DNA of 64,000 nt from NCBI RefSeq assembly GCF_042643485.1, contig NZ_JBHRSJ010000034.1, positions 124,001-188,000 on the forward strand. The letters run 5' to 3'. Below the pieces are notes generated by a model, which made no database searches, was not told the DNA's origin, and was given only the letters and a program-made list of their open reading frames with translations. A program made the position numbers and the translations under genes. Of the stretch, positions 51,343 through 60,302 are shown one piece after another. The stretch is from Azotobacter bryophylli (GTDB lineage Bacteria > Pseudomonadota > Gammaproteobacteria > Pseudomonadales > Pseudomonadaceae). Positions within the stretch are counted from its first letter, which is position 1, and each line of letters opens with the position of its first letter.

Positions 51343-53640
51343 GTGGCATTGGCACACAACCTCGGATTCCCGCGTATCGGGCGCAATCGAGAACTGAAGA
51401 AGGCCATGGAGGCCTTTTGGAAGGGCGAACTGGATGAGGCCGGACTGCAGGCCGTCGGCCGGGAGCTGCGCGCCGCACACTGGCAGATGCAGAAGGACGC
51501 CGGCATCGAGCTGTTGCCCGTCGGCGACTTCGCCTGGTACGACCAGGTGCTGACCCACTCGCTGACCTTTGGCGTGATCCCCGAACGTTTCCGTCCGCAT
51601 GATGGCCAGCCGACCCTGGATACCCTGTTCGCGATGGCCCGCGGCGTGAGTTCCGGCTGCTGCGGTGGTGCGCATGCCCAGGAAATGACCAAGTGGTTCG
51701 ACACCAACTATCACTACCTAGTCCCCGAACTCAGCGTCGACCAGCAGTTCGAGCTGAGCTGGGAACAACTGTTCGACGAGGTCGAGGAGGCGAAAGCCTT
51801 GGGCCATGCCGTGAAGCCGGTGGTGATCGGCCCGCTGACCTATCTATGGCTGGGCAAGACCAAGGGCGCCGACTTCGACAAGCTGGATCTGCTTGACCGC
51901 CTGCTGCCGCTCTACGGGCAGATCTTCCAGCGCCTGGCTGCCCAGGGCGTGGAGTGGGTGCAGATCGACGAGCCGATCTTGGTCCTGGACCTGCCGCTGG
52001 GCTGGAAGAGCGCCTTCGAGCGGGCCTACAACCTGCTGCAGAAAGAGCCGCTGAAGAAGCTGGTTGCGACCTACTTCGGTGGACTGGAGGACAACCTCGG
52101 CCTGGCCGCCGGTCTGCCGGTGGACGGCCTGCACATCGACCTGGTGCGTGCACCGGAACAGTACCCGACTATTCTCGACCGCTTACCGGCCTACAAGGTG
52201 TTGTCCCTGGGGCTGGTCAACGGCCGCAACGTCTGGCGTTGCGATCTGGAGAGGGCTTTGGCGGTCGCCCGTCATGCCCATGAGCGCTTGGGGGCGCGTC
52301 TCTGGATCGCCCCGTCCTGTTCCCTGCTACACAGCCCCGTGGATTTGACCAGCGAAGACAAGCTGGATGCCGAGCTGAAAGGTTGGCTGGCCTTTGCATT
52401 GCAAAAATGCCAGGAGGTGGCGCTGCTCGTCCGAGCTGTCGAACAGCCCGACGCGGACGACGTCGTGCTCGCCTTGGCCGAGAGTCGGTCGGTTCAGGAC
52501 AGCCGTGCCGCCTCGCCGCGCATCCACAAACCGGCCGTGCAGGCCCGTCTGGCCGCCATCAAGCCGGCCGACAGCCAACGCCATTCTGTGTTCGCCGAGC
52601 GTATCGTTAAACAGCGGGCTTGTTTGCATCTGCCGGAGTTTCCGACGACCACCATCGGCTCGTTCCCGCAGACTCCGGCGATCCGCCTGGCCCGTCAGTC
52701 GTTCAAGCAGGGCAAGCTCAACGAGGCCGCGTACATCGAGGCCATGCAGAGCGAGATCCGTCATGCGGTCGAAGTCCAGGAGCGATTAGGGTTGGACGTT
52801 CTGGTGCATGGCGAGGCGGAACGCAATGACATGGTCGAGTATTTCGCCGAGCAGATCGATGGCTACGCCTTCACCCGTTTCGGTTGGGTGCAGAGCTATG
52901 GGTCGCGTTGCGTCAAGCCGGCCATCATCTATGGCGATCTGAGCCGACCGAAGCCCATGACCGTCGATTGGATCACGTATGCGCAAAGCCTCACCGACAA
53001 GGTGATGAAGGGCATGTTGACCGGCCCGGTGACCATGTTGATGTGGTCGTTCCCACGGGAGGATGTATCGCGTGAGGTTCAGGCCCGCCAACTGGCGCTG
53101 GCCATTCGCGACGAAGTGCTCGATCTCGAAGCGGCCGGTATCCGCATCGTGCAGATCGACGAGGCCGCCTTCCGCGAGGGCTTACCCCTTCGCCAAGCGC
53201 ACTGGGCACATTATCTGCGCTGGGCCACCGAGGCTTTCCGCCTCACCGCGAGTAGCGTACGTGATGAAACGCAGATCCATACCCATATGTGCTACAGCGA
53301 GTTCAACGATGTGATCGAGGCCATCGCCGCCATGGATGCGGACGTCATCACCATCGAGACGTCCCGCTCGGATATGGAGCTGCTGGAGGCGTTCGAGAAG
53401 TTCGCGTATCCGAACGAGATCGGTCCGGGCGTCTATGACATCCACTCGCCCCGTGTTCCCACCCAGGAAGAAATCGTCCAGCTGATTCGCAAGGCCGAAC
53501 TGCGGATTCCTCCCGAGCGCTTGTGGATCAATCCCGATTGTGGCCTGAAGACACGTGGCTGGCCGGAAACCGAAGCGGCGTTGGCCAACATGGTCGCGGC
53601 AGCACGAGAGCTGCGCAAGGAACTGGCCTCGCATCCTTGA
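51343..53640 (+). CDS. metE: Cobalamin-independent methionine synthase MetE
   Basis: A 765-residue enzyme that transfers the methyl group of 5-methyltetrahydropteroyl-triglutamate to homocysteine. The GTG at 51343 (VALAHNLGFPRIG) matches the usual N-terminus; GGAG lies before it. The zinc ligands H648, C650, E672 and C733 and the catalytic H701 are all present (E. coli numbers plus 7), and length is normal, so the enzyme should be active. As ICE cargo it is unusual. A terminator follows. The gene is bracketed by direct copies of the pilM 3' end. Confidence 0.95.
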   Translation: MALAHNLGFPRIGRNRELKKAMEAFWKGELDEAGLQAVGRELRAAHWQMQKDAGIELLPVGDFAWYDQVLTHSLTFGVIPERFRPHDGQPTLDTLFAMARGVSSGCCGGAHAQEMTKWFDTNYHYLVPELSVDQQFELSWEQLFDEVEEAKALGHAVKPVVIGPLTYLWLGKTKGADFDKLDLLDRLLPLYGQIFQRLAAQGVEWVQIDEPILVLDLPLGWKSAFERAYNLLQKEPLKKLVATYFGGLEDNLGLAAGLPVDGLHIDLVRAPEQYPTILDRLPAYKVLSLGLVNGRNVWRCDLERALAVARHAHERLGARLWIAPSCSLLHSPVDLTSEDKLDAELKGWLAFALQKCQEVALLVRAVEQPDADDVVLALAESRSVQDSRAASPRIHKPAVQARLAAIKPADSQRHSVFAERIVKQRACLHLPEFPTTTIGSFPQTPAIRLARQSFKQGKLNEAAYIEAMQSEIRHAVEVQERLGLDVLVHGEAERNDMVEYFAEQIDGYAFTRFGWVQSYGSRCVKPAIIYGDLSRPKPMTVDWITYAQSLTDKVMKGMLTGPVTMLMWSFPREDVSREVQARQLALAIRDEVLDLEAAGIRIVQIDEAAFREGLPLRQAHWAHYLRWATEAFRLTASSVRDETQIHTHMCYSEFNDVIEAIAAMDADVITIETSRSDMELLEAFEKFAYPNEIGPGVYDIHSPRVPTQEEIVQLIRKAELRIPPERLWINPDCGLKTRGWPETEAALANMVAAARELRKELASHP

Positions 53641-53660
53641 GAGGGATAGGCGTAGAACGA

Positions 53661-53683
53661 AACGGGACGCGTGGCGTCCCGTT
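53661..53683 (+). terminator. Hairpin after metE
   Basis: Arms AACGGGACGC and GCGTCCCGTT with a three-base loop lie 20 bases after the metE stop. The following bases (CTGCTTGC) are only weakly T-rich. Confidence 0.7.
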
Positions 53684-53699
53684 CTGCTTGCATAAGACT

Positions 53700-53896
53700 A
53701 TGCGCTGGCAGCGGACCAGCCCCATATGTGGAAGAGATCCATTTTTCCGATCTCAATGTCTCCCTGATCTGCTCATTGGTACAGGACGACCGAGCCCTGG
53801 GGAATGGCGGTGGGGACGCTCACGCCGACCTGGCCGGCGAACGGGTTGACCAACTGGCCGCCCGATACCGAGCCCACTGCCAGGGAGCGCCCGGTC
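53700..53896. repeat. Right duplicate flanking metE (contains live pilM 3' end)
   Basis: This copy holds the functional end of pilM and a frameshifted remnant of the small lipoprotein gene. Its partner is 50709-50913. Confidence 0.85.
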
Positions 53897-54213
53897 AGCT
53901 TGCCCAGTTGCGTCGCCAGTCCTCTGGGAGGATCGCTGCAGTAGGTGTAGCTCCGGCCGGCAGCGATATAGCCCTGGACACCGGAGGCCTTCACGTACCA
54001 GGTCGGGAGGTTCAGGGCCGAGTCGGCGACGGCGCCGGTAACGCTCGGATGGGCCACGGCATACTCGGCCAGGGCGTTGCGATAGACCAGTAGGCTGTGG
54101 GCCAACACCGACAGGTCGGTGCTTTCGCTCGAGCGCGCCGCCTGGTCATCGAGATCCAGCAGCAGGCCGAGCATCAGGGCCAAGGCTAGGAAAACGGCAC
54201 CGTACATGCCCAT
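53773..54213 (-). CDS. pilM: PilM, type IVb pilus protein
   Basis: A 146-residue protein with an N-terminal membrane helix (about 4-22) followed by a periplasmic domain (LVYRNALAEYAVAHP, ATQLGKLTGRSLAVG, NPFAGQVGVSVPTAIP). This matches PilM of R64/PAPI-1-type pili, which is required for thin-pilus formation in liquid mating. The ATG at 54213 follows GAGG; a TTG one codon earlier is possible. It is the last pil gene. Its 3' end is duplicated at 50709-50913. Confidence 0.85.
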   Translation of the reverse strand: MGMYGAVFLALALMLGLLLDLDDQAARSSESTDLSVLAHSLLVYRNALAEYAVAHPSVTGAVADSALNLPTWYVKASGVQGYIAAGRSYTYCSDPPRGLATQLGKLTGRSLAVGSVSGGQLVNPFAGQVGVSVPTAIPQGSVVLYQ

Positions 54214-54350
54214 CAATCAACCTCTTCATTCGTAGACTGTCGAGGAGATGTGAGCGGATGAGCTAGTCGTCCACAAGTGGAAATTAGAACTCACTCTGAA
54301 GATGGTTCCCGTATGGGGAACCATCTGGACTGACTGGATGGGGCATGCGA

Positions 54351-54668
54351 TCAACTGATCTCGATCCCAAGCTTCTCACTCAGTTTTTTATAGAAAACAG
54401 TTCTCTTTCGTGGGGAGGGTAACTCTTTACAACACTCATCAAGTGCATCTGTTGCTTGGGTACAGGTAATAGACCCGTTCTCGACGTGGGGCTTTAGCTT
54501 GGAGTCATAGATGTGTATTAGCTCGTTGTAGTTTCCGCACTGCCCACATGAAACCAGCGAAGGGTCGCGTTTTCCTTGAGGGTTGGTATCTTCATAGCGG
54601 TACTTCTCGTTAATGTCCCTAATCGCCAAATGGGCCATCGAGTCTGTCACATCATTTCGCATGGTCAT
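54351..54668 (-). CDS. Hypothetical protein inserted between pilV and pilM (105 aa)
   Basis: A soluble, charged protein with a central CGQCGNYNELIH motif and later Cys residues (SITCTQAT, DECCKELP), suggesting a metal-binding site. AGGGAAC precedes the ATG. It is more AT-rich than the pil genes and has over 100 bases of non-coding sequence on each side, so it is a small insertion into the pil operon. No family is recognised. Confidence 0.6.
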   Translation of the reverse strand: MTMRNDVTDSMAHLAIRDINEKYRYEDTNPQGKRDPSLVSCGQCGNYNELIHIYDSKLKPHVENGSITCTQATDALDECCKELPSPRKRTVFYKKLSEKLGIEIS

Positions 54669-54840
54669 GTTCAGTTCCCTTTCAGACTACAAGATTAGCT
54701 CCGAGCCATTCCCCTGCAGGTTTGATCCGAAGTCACATCAGATGTAGGGCGATTGTTGGCGCTTTCAATGGTGCTGTCATATTTTGAAACGGTAGCTAAC
54801 ACACTGTCACGGCTGATCATCATTAGGTTTTTTGATTTTC

Positions 54841-56154
54841 TTAGCGCAGTTCTGCCCATTGATCAATGTCGCAGTACTTGGTGGCTGCGCTCATCACGCC
54901 ATACGTCTGCCCTGGCGGAACGATGTATGTGGCTGGTTGTATTTCGGTGTTCGCATCGCCCCCGTCGTAGTCGTAGAAGCTGAACTGTCCGACCTGCACG
55001 CCGCCGATATAGAGGTAGTTGCGCTTCCAGTTGTTATTGACCCCATCGCAGTAGATGCTCGGGGCAATCATGATCGGTTTGGTGGTGTCATTCAGATACG
55101 TTTCGTTCAATGCCCGCGAAACGAGTTGCCACGTCTGGCCGTAGCCTATCCCGACGTTCCCAGTCCACTTCCCATCCTGGCAAGACAGCGGGAGGCCGTT
55201 CACATCACGGGCGAACAGCCCGGTGCGAGGGCAGCTACTCCCCTCGGTCGCGACGCCGTCCAGTTGCAGGTATTCCCCGACCGTCGTGCGTCCCTCGGAG
55301 GTGAGGCTGCCGCCGCGGACCTGTCCGCCGGTATACACGCCTTTGTTGCCGTACACGCGGACCCAGTCCGAGTCGCTCATGTACCAGCCGCCACCCCATT
55401 GCTCGCTGTACCAACCGCCATTGCCGAGCGAGCGGAACCACTGACCGGCCGAGACATCCGCCGAGGCGGTGATCGAGGCGGCGTTGACGAGGTCCTGGTC
55501 GCCCATGTCCAGCGTGGTGTTCATCCGGTTCAGCTCTGGGCGTCCCGGGATGGCATTGCGATACAGGTAGTCATTGGCCAGGGTGCCGTCCTGGAGGAAC
55601 AGCGCGCTGGCGGTATGGCCGACCCCGGGATTCATCCCATAGTTGCTCAAGGCCAACTGCCAGCCTCCGCGCACCCCCTGGACGATCCCGGGATCGCTGG
55701 TGGGGATGAAGCCGCCCGGCGCGCCCAGGTTCTCCGCGATTTCCCGCGTGCCGATCTCGTCGATCGACTCGCCGCCGGTTGTCAGCACGATCGATTCCAA
55801 CTGGTTGGCCGCCACCCGCCTGGCCAGCACGGTGAAGGTTTGCCCGAAGGCGTTGGTGTCCGCGACAGTGGCCGGCAGATAGTGGGTATTGCGCAGCATG
55901 GCCGGCGTGATCGTGACCGGGGCAGTGGGGCCGGCGGCGGCATAGACCGCAGCGAAATTGTCCTTGAGGTACTGGGCGGCGGCCTCGGCCACCTGCTGCT
56001 GTTGGTCGGCGGCAATCTGGTAGTTCACCGAGTCCATATGCCGGGCCATCAGGTTGAGCCCCGTACTGGCAATCATCGCCAGGGCGATGAGCCCGAAGAG
56101 CATCTCGATGGCGATGAACCCGCGTTGCCGAGCGATGGGTCGAGTCCCGCTCAT
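54841..56154 (-). CDS. pilV: PilV, type IVb pilus tip adhesin (minor pilin)
   Basis: A 437-residue prepilin: a short basic leader, cleavage after Gly in RQRGFIAIEM with Glu at +5 of the mature protein, and a hydrophobic helix (about 14-35). A long body contains GYGQTWQLVSRALNETYLNDTTKPI and ends YCDIDQWAELR, like R64-type PilV tip adhesins. Here there is one fixed C-terminus; I see no shufflon repeats or recombinase. The start overlaps the pilT stop (ATGA). The frame is also open through pilT and pilS upstream, but only as a shadow. Confidence 0.9.
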   Translation of the reverse strand: MSGTRPIARQRGFIAIEMLFGLIALAMIASTGLNLMARHMDSVNYQIAADQQQQVAEAAAQYLKDNFAAVYAAAGPTAPVTITPAMLRNTHYLPATVADTNAFGQTFTVLARRVAANQLESIVLTTGGESIDEIGTREIAENLGAPGGFIPTSDPGIVQGVRGGWQLALSNYGMNPGVGHTASALFLQDGTLANDYLYRNAIPGRPELNRMNTTLDMGDQDLVNAASITASADVSAGQWFRSLGNGGWYSEQWGGGWYMSDSDWVRVYGNKGVYTGGQVRGGSLTSEGRTTVGEYLQLDGVATEGSSCPRTGLFARDVNGLPLSCQDGKWTGNVGIGYGQTWQLVSRALNETYLNDTTKPIMIAPSIYCDGVNNNWKRNYLYIGGVQVGQFSFYDYDGGDANTEIQPATYIVPPGQTYGVMSAATKYCDIDQWAELR

Positions 56155-57089
56155 GTCCACAAGCTCCGCTTGGATTGGTTTTCCACGTCCTGGGCGATCA
56201 GCTCGATATGGCCCGTCCGGATCTTTTCGCGGATGCCGGGTCCGTCCTGGCCGGTGAGCAGCAGGCTTTTCGACTTGAGCTGACGCCGGCCATCGACTCC
56301 GCTCTCGATGGTCTGCCAGATCACCGCGATCAGCCCCTGCGCGAGGATTTCCCGGGCATTGGGGATCTCGGGCTGGGCGGTGGAGGCGAGCCGTTCGATG
56401 CCTTGCTCGATGCTGCCGGCATGCAGGGTCGTGATCATGAAGTAGCCATTGATGGCGGCGCGGACGGTCTGGGCCGCGGTAGGTGTATCGCGCATCTCGC
56501 CGATCAGGATCTGGTCGGCCCGTGCCCGCAGCGAGCGCAACAGGGCCTCCTCGTAGCCGCCCGTGCGGCGCGAGACCTGCACCTGGATGCAGCGGCCCTG
56601 GCCATGGGGGCCGTGCAGGTTGGTTTCCTGCGGATCCTCGACGGCGAAGGCGATCCCGCCGCAGGCCTGCAGGCGGGCGACGACCAGCGATGCCGCGCTG
56701 GAGGTCTTCCCGGTACCCGATTCCCCGCAGAACATCACCAGGCCGCGTTGCTGTTTGTTCAGCAGGGCTGCGACGACCTCGTCGGGAAACCCGAGGTACT
56801 GGAAGTTGCGGATGACCGCGCTCGACTTGTTGAGGACGAAGACGGTTTGCCCGTGGGCATCGAGCAACTGGGTCACCCGCAGGACGACGCCATCTTCGAT
56901 GATCGAGAACTCGGGATCCTGATCGGCGGCGAAGCGCTCGTTGCACCGAAGGCGCAGCGTTTCGAGCGCCGCCTGCCAGGCGGCAGGGGCCTCGATGTAA
57001 TGCGCGGAGGCGCCATCGAGCCCCTTCACGTCGCAGAAATCCACGCCCAGGTAGAGATCCACGAACTGGGCTTCGCTGATCACGCTCAT
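56151..57089 (-). CDS. pilT: PilT-like type II/IV secretion ATPase
   Basis: A 312-residue hexameric ATPase for pilus retraction: Walker A GESGTGKT, then AFAVEDPQE (Asp box), the His box ITTLHAGS and a Walker B-like region RADQILIGEMRD. The length is close to PilT-type enzymes. It lies between pilS and pilV as in PAPI-1, with a 4-base overlap with pilV. Confidence 0.9.
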   Translation of the reverse strand: MSVISEAQFVDLYLGVDFCDVKGLDGASAHYIEAPAAWQAALETLRLRCNERFAADQDPEFSIIEDGVVLRVTQLLDAHGQTVFVLNKSSAVIRNFQYLGFPDEVVAALLNKQQRGLVMFCGESGTGKTSSAASLVVARLQACGGIAFAVEDPQETNLHGPHGQGRCIQVQVSRRTGGYEEALLRSLRARADQILIGEMRDTPTAAQTVRAAINGYFMITTLHAGSIEQGIERLASTAQPEIPNAREILAQGLIAVIWQTIESGVDGRRQLKSKSLLLTGQDGPGIREKIRTGHIELIAQDVENQSKRSLWT

Positions 57090-57098
57090 CCGCGCCCC

Positions 57099-57659
57099 TC
57101 AATAGACGGTCCAGGACAGCGTGTTGCTGGTCGAGTCGTTGCTGCAGCCACTGGTGGCCGTGGCCGAGGTGACCTCGCCGGTTGTGGAGGATCCGCCGTT
57201 GATCGCGGTGATGACCTTCTGGCCGCGACTGATCTTGGTCGCCAGCGTGGCGCAGGCGTCCTGGGGCAGGCCGTTTTCGGTGATGACGAAGGTCATGCCG
57301 TTGGAGACCACGGTCACGGTCCCGCCCCAAACGTTGTAGAGCGTGGAGCCGGAGACGCTCATGTTCGGCAGGCCCTTGATCGTCGCCAGTTGCGGGACCA
57401 GGTTGGTGCCGGAGCTGCCGTAGCCCGCGCTGCCTTTGAGCTTGCGGGTATTGGCGATGAGCTGGCCGATATTGGATTGCTCGTTGCCGACATCGGAGCT
57501 GTTCATCAGGCTGCCGCCGTTGTAGAGGGCGTAGCCGATGCCGATCGCGATGCAGATCAGCACGAAAATCATCGACAAGTCGATATATCCGGCTTGTCGG
57601 GGGCGGGCGCGTTTGCCCGGTTGTAGGGAGAAGAGAGAACTGTTCATCTGACGGTGCAT
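57099..57659 (-). CDS. pilS: PilS, type IVb major prepilin
   Basis: A 186-residue prepilin: a basic leader of about 24 residues (PGKRARPRQAG), cleavage at G/Y and a hydrophobic helix (about 25-48). A globular domain with two Cys that could pair (QDACATL and SGCSND) follows. The residue at +5 is not the usual Glu (YIDLS). The start at 57659 has a GAGG site; an internal ATG lies four codons later. It should be the main subunit of the conjugative thin pilus. Confidence 0.88.
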   Translation of the reverse strand: MHRQMNSSLFSLQPGKRARPRQAGYIDLSMIFVLICIAIGIGYALYNGGSLMNSSDVGNEQSNIGQLIANTRKLKGSAGYGSSGTNLVPQLATIKGLPNMSVSGSTLYNVWGGTVTVVSNGMTFVITENGLPQDACATLATKISRGQKVITAINGGSSTTGEVTSATATSGCSNDSTSNTLSWTVY

Positions 57660-57676
57660 GGGGGAGAGCCTCGTGA

Positions 57677-58768
57677 TCAACGTGCAAGGGGAGTGGAAAC
57701 GGCGGTCTGCATGCTGTTGGTCCCGATCAACACCAGGATCATCAGCGACCCCATGGCAATGCCGGAGAACAGCAGGAAGCCTTTCGTATAGCGCTCGACA
57801 TTCTTCAGCGAGGTGTCGAGCCAGCGGTTGGCGAAGCGGTGGATGGCGTCGGCGAAGCTCTTGCGCGTCGCCAGGACGCAGAGGAAATGGATGGCGGTCT
57901 TGTCCGGAAACTCATGGCCGGCCAGCTTCAGGGCCACGCCGAAGTTCTTGCCGATCTCGACCCCGTAGCTGACGGCCAGGAGACGCTCGCGCAGCCAGGG
58001 CGTGGCGTTGACCATCAGCGTGTCCAGGGCCTCGATCTGGTTGATGTTGGCCCGCAGCATCACGGCGATGTTGAGCAGGAAGGTCGAGCCATGCAGGGCC
58101 TTGTAGATCGACCAGGGCGGCAGCCGCTCCAGACGTACCCGCAATGGCCCGGTGAGGTAGGGCAGGCTGACCAGGGAGCCGACCAGCAGGATGACCAGGG
58201 CGATGAGGGTGATCAGCCCGTAATGGTCGACATAGGTGGCGATCAGGTACAGCAGGTAGGGGGCGCCGGACGAGTCTTCGGGGGGCGACAGTCGGGCCAT
58301 GGCCGGCACTACCCGGGTGGCGATGATATGGAGCAGGTAGGCCATCAGCGACCAGATGAGCACCGGATAGAGCGTCGAGTTCAGAATGAGCGACAGGATC
58401 TTCTGGCGCGCCTCGATGATGCGGATGCACTCGGAAAAGGCCTGGGTGAGGTTGCCGGAGCGCTCGCCGGCACCGATGATGGCCATCTCCTGGTAGGGCA
58501 CCCAGACACTGCAGGACTCCGCCAGCTTCTTGCCGTTGCCGACCTTCTTGCCGATGTTGGCGCAGGCCAGGGCGACCGGGTGGTAGCGTTGGCGGCCGTC
58601 GTCGCTATAGATCCTCCGGACCTCGTTCAGCGCGTCGTCCACGCCGACGCCGTTCTCCAGCAGTGCCGTCAGGCTCTCGTAGAACTGGATGCGCTCGGTG
58701 CTGCCGAACTGCTTGCTGTAGAACCTCTCGACCAGCGAGGACCAACCATCGAGCAGCCTAGCCAGCAT
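57677..58768 (-). CDS. pilR: PilR, inner-membrane platform protein (GspF family)
   Basis: A 363-residue protein with two T2SSF-type halves. ERIQFYESLTALLENGV and MAIIGAGERSGNLTQAF mark the first; LHGSTFLLNIAVMLRANINQIEAL marks the second. Three membrane helices lie near 145-170, 190-220 and 335-360. It anchors pilus assembly ATPases in the inner membrane. The start MLARLLDGW lies 11 bases inside the end of pilQ. Confidence 0.9.
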   Translation of the reverse strand: MLARLLDGWSSLVERFYSKQFGSTERIQFYESLTALLENGVGVDDALNEVRRIYSDDGRQRYHPVALACANIGKKVGNGKKLAESCSVWVPYQEMAIIGAGERSGNLTQAFSECIRIIEARQKILSLILNSTLYPVLIWSLMAYLLHIIATRVVPAMARLSPPEDSSGAPYLLYLIATYVDHYGLITLIALVILLVGSLVSLPYLTGPLRVRLERLPPWSIYKALHGSTFLLNIAVMLRANINQIEALDTLMVNATPWLRERLLAVSYGVEIGKNFGVALKLAGHEFPDKTAIHFLCVLATRKSFADAIHRFANRWLDTSLKNVERYTKGFLLFSGIAMGSLMILVLIGTNSMQTAVSTPLAR

Positions 58769-60299
58769 GACGGTCCTCCAGGACATACAGGTCGAAGTCC
58801 AGGGGGCCGACCACGGGCTCAGCCATGCGAGGATCGATCTCACCGCGGCGCACCTTCAGGCCGGTGTGGGCTATTTTGGTGATGCCGCCCAGCTCCTGGA
58901 CCCAGTAGTTGCGCGCCGCGCCGGCGCCGTCCTTGCGGAAGATCTGCATGAACCGGTGCGTCGGCAGCAGAATCTCGGCGACCAGCGTCCGCGTGACGAC
59001 GCCCAACTGGCGGCAATGCGGGCAGCCGGGACCGACCAGGCAAGCGGTATTCAGCAGACTCAAGTCGCGCAGGCGTTTCACCAGGTCGTCGGGTAGCGCC
59101 GACACCTGCTCACGGGCCGGTACCTTGCACTGTGGGCAGAGAACCGGCAGCAGCGACTGGTTGATCACGGCGGTCATCAGGGCCGGATCGGTGACCAGGC
59201 TCGGATCCACTCCCATGTCGATCAGGCGCTGCAGGCCGGCGACCGCGTTGTTGGTGTGCAGAGTGGACCAGACCTGGTGCCCGGTCATCCCGCCGCGGAA
59301 GGCGGCCTGCGCCGAGGCCAGATCCCGCACCTCCCCGTACATGAGGATGTCGGGATCCAGACGCATTGAGTTGGAGATGGCGTCATCCCAGGACTCGTCA
59401 GCGCCGAGCGGCGATTGATTGGCCAGCAGCGGGTATTCCGGCGGATCCTCGACCGTGAGGATATGCTTGGTGCCGCGGGTCTCGCGGGCCAGTAGATTGA
59501 GGGTGATCTGCAGGGTCTTGGATTTCCCGGAGCCGGTCGGCCCGGTGATCAGGTTCACCCCATAGGGCAGACTCCGTAGCCGTTTGAGCAGTTGGATCTG
59601 CTGGTCATGGAAGCCGAGCTCCTCGAGGCTCTGTTTGCCCTGGTCGTCGTAGAGCAGCCGTAGAACCATCAGAAGGCCGTTGACCATGGGGCGGGTGGCC
59701 ACCCGGGCGCCGAAAAGGCCCAGTTGCTCCACGAAGCGGCGACTGACCCGGGCGTCCTGCTTGATCTCGGGCTGGAAATGCTCGTCCGCCACGTCGCACA
59801 TGCTGTTGTAGAGGGCCGAGCAGAGCTCGATGCCGTTGGCGCTCGGGATCTGGCCGAACTCGGCCATCTGGCCATGCACGCGAAACCGGATGCTGGTGAT
59901 GTCGTGTCCCACCACCAGGTGAATGTCCGAGGCCTGACGCTCATGCGCGAGCCCCATGAGCTCCACCATTTCGCGCTGGCGATGAGTGGTGTCGCTGCCG
60001 CCCGTGCCCTTCGGCGAGTCGTCGAGCTGGTAGAGCGCCTTGATCTCGCTCATGGTCGAGGAGCGCACCTCATAGGCGACGCCCGCCCGATCGAGCCGAT
60101 CCATGAACGCCAGGATGAAATGGTCGGTGCGATGCTGGCCGGAGACGTACAGCACGGGGTGCGCCTGTCCCTCGTCGACCAGGGCGCACAGCTGTCGCAA
60201 TTCGGGCTTGAGGTCGCCCCACTCGGCGCCCTCGGCCGTGAGCACCCGTTGTTTCAGCGGCGTCGGTAGCGCCTCGGCGTCTTCGCTTTTCATGTTCAC
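58758..60299 (-). CDS. pilQ: PilQ, pilus assembly ATPase (GspE/PilB family)
   Basis: A 513-residue ATPase: Walker A GPTGSGKS in VNLITGPTGSGKSKTLQ, Asp box LTVEDPPEYPL, a Walker B region PDILMYGEVRDLASAQA, the His box STLHTNNA and a C-terminal zinc-binding block CPQCKV and CPHCRQ. The N-terminal part holds QASDIHLVVG. It drives pilin assembly. The GTG at 60299 is favoured by a GGAGG site nine bases away, with an ATG two codons on. Confidence 0.92.
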   Translation of the reverse strand: MNMKSEDAEALPTPLKQRVLTAEGAEWGDLKPELRQLCALVDEGQAHPVLYVSGQHRTDHFILAFMDRLDRAGVAYEVRSSTMSEIKALYQLDDSPKGTGGSDTTHRQREMVELMGLAHERQASDIHLVVGHDITSIRFRVHGQMAEFGQIPSANGIELCSALYNSMCDVADEHFQPEIKQDARVSRRFVEQLGLFGARVATRPMVNGLLMVLRLLYDDQGKQSLEELGFHDQQIQLLKRLRSLPYGVNLITGPTGSGKSKTLQITLNLLARETRGTKHILTVEDPPEYPLLANQSPLGADESWDDAISNSMRLDPDILMYGEVRDLASAQAAFRGGMTGHQVWSTLHTNNAVAGLQRLIDMGVDPSLVTDPALMTAVINQSLLPVLCPQCKVPAREQVSALPDDLVKRLRDLSLLNTACLVGPGCPHCRQLGVVTRTLVAEILLPTHRFMQIFRKDGAGAARNYWVQELGGITKIAHTGLKVRRGEIDPRMAEPVVGPLDFDLYVLEDRHAG

Positions 60300-60302
60300 A
60301 GG

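Noticed and set aside
54841..56154. Shufflon at the pilV 3' end
   Set aside because: I found no repeated inversion sites, alternative C-terminal segments or recombinase gene near pilV.
56155..57687. N-terminal extension of the pilV frame through pilT and pilS
   Set aside because: The prepilin leader and ATGA overlap set the pilV start at 56154; the upstream part overlaps two confirmed genes in another frame.
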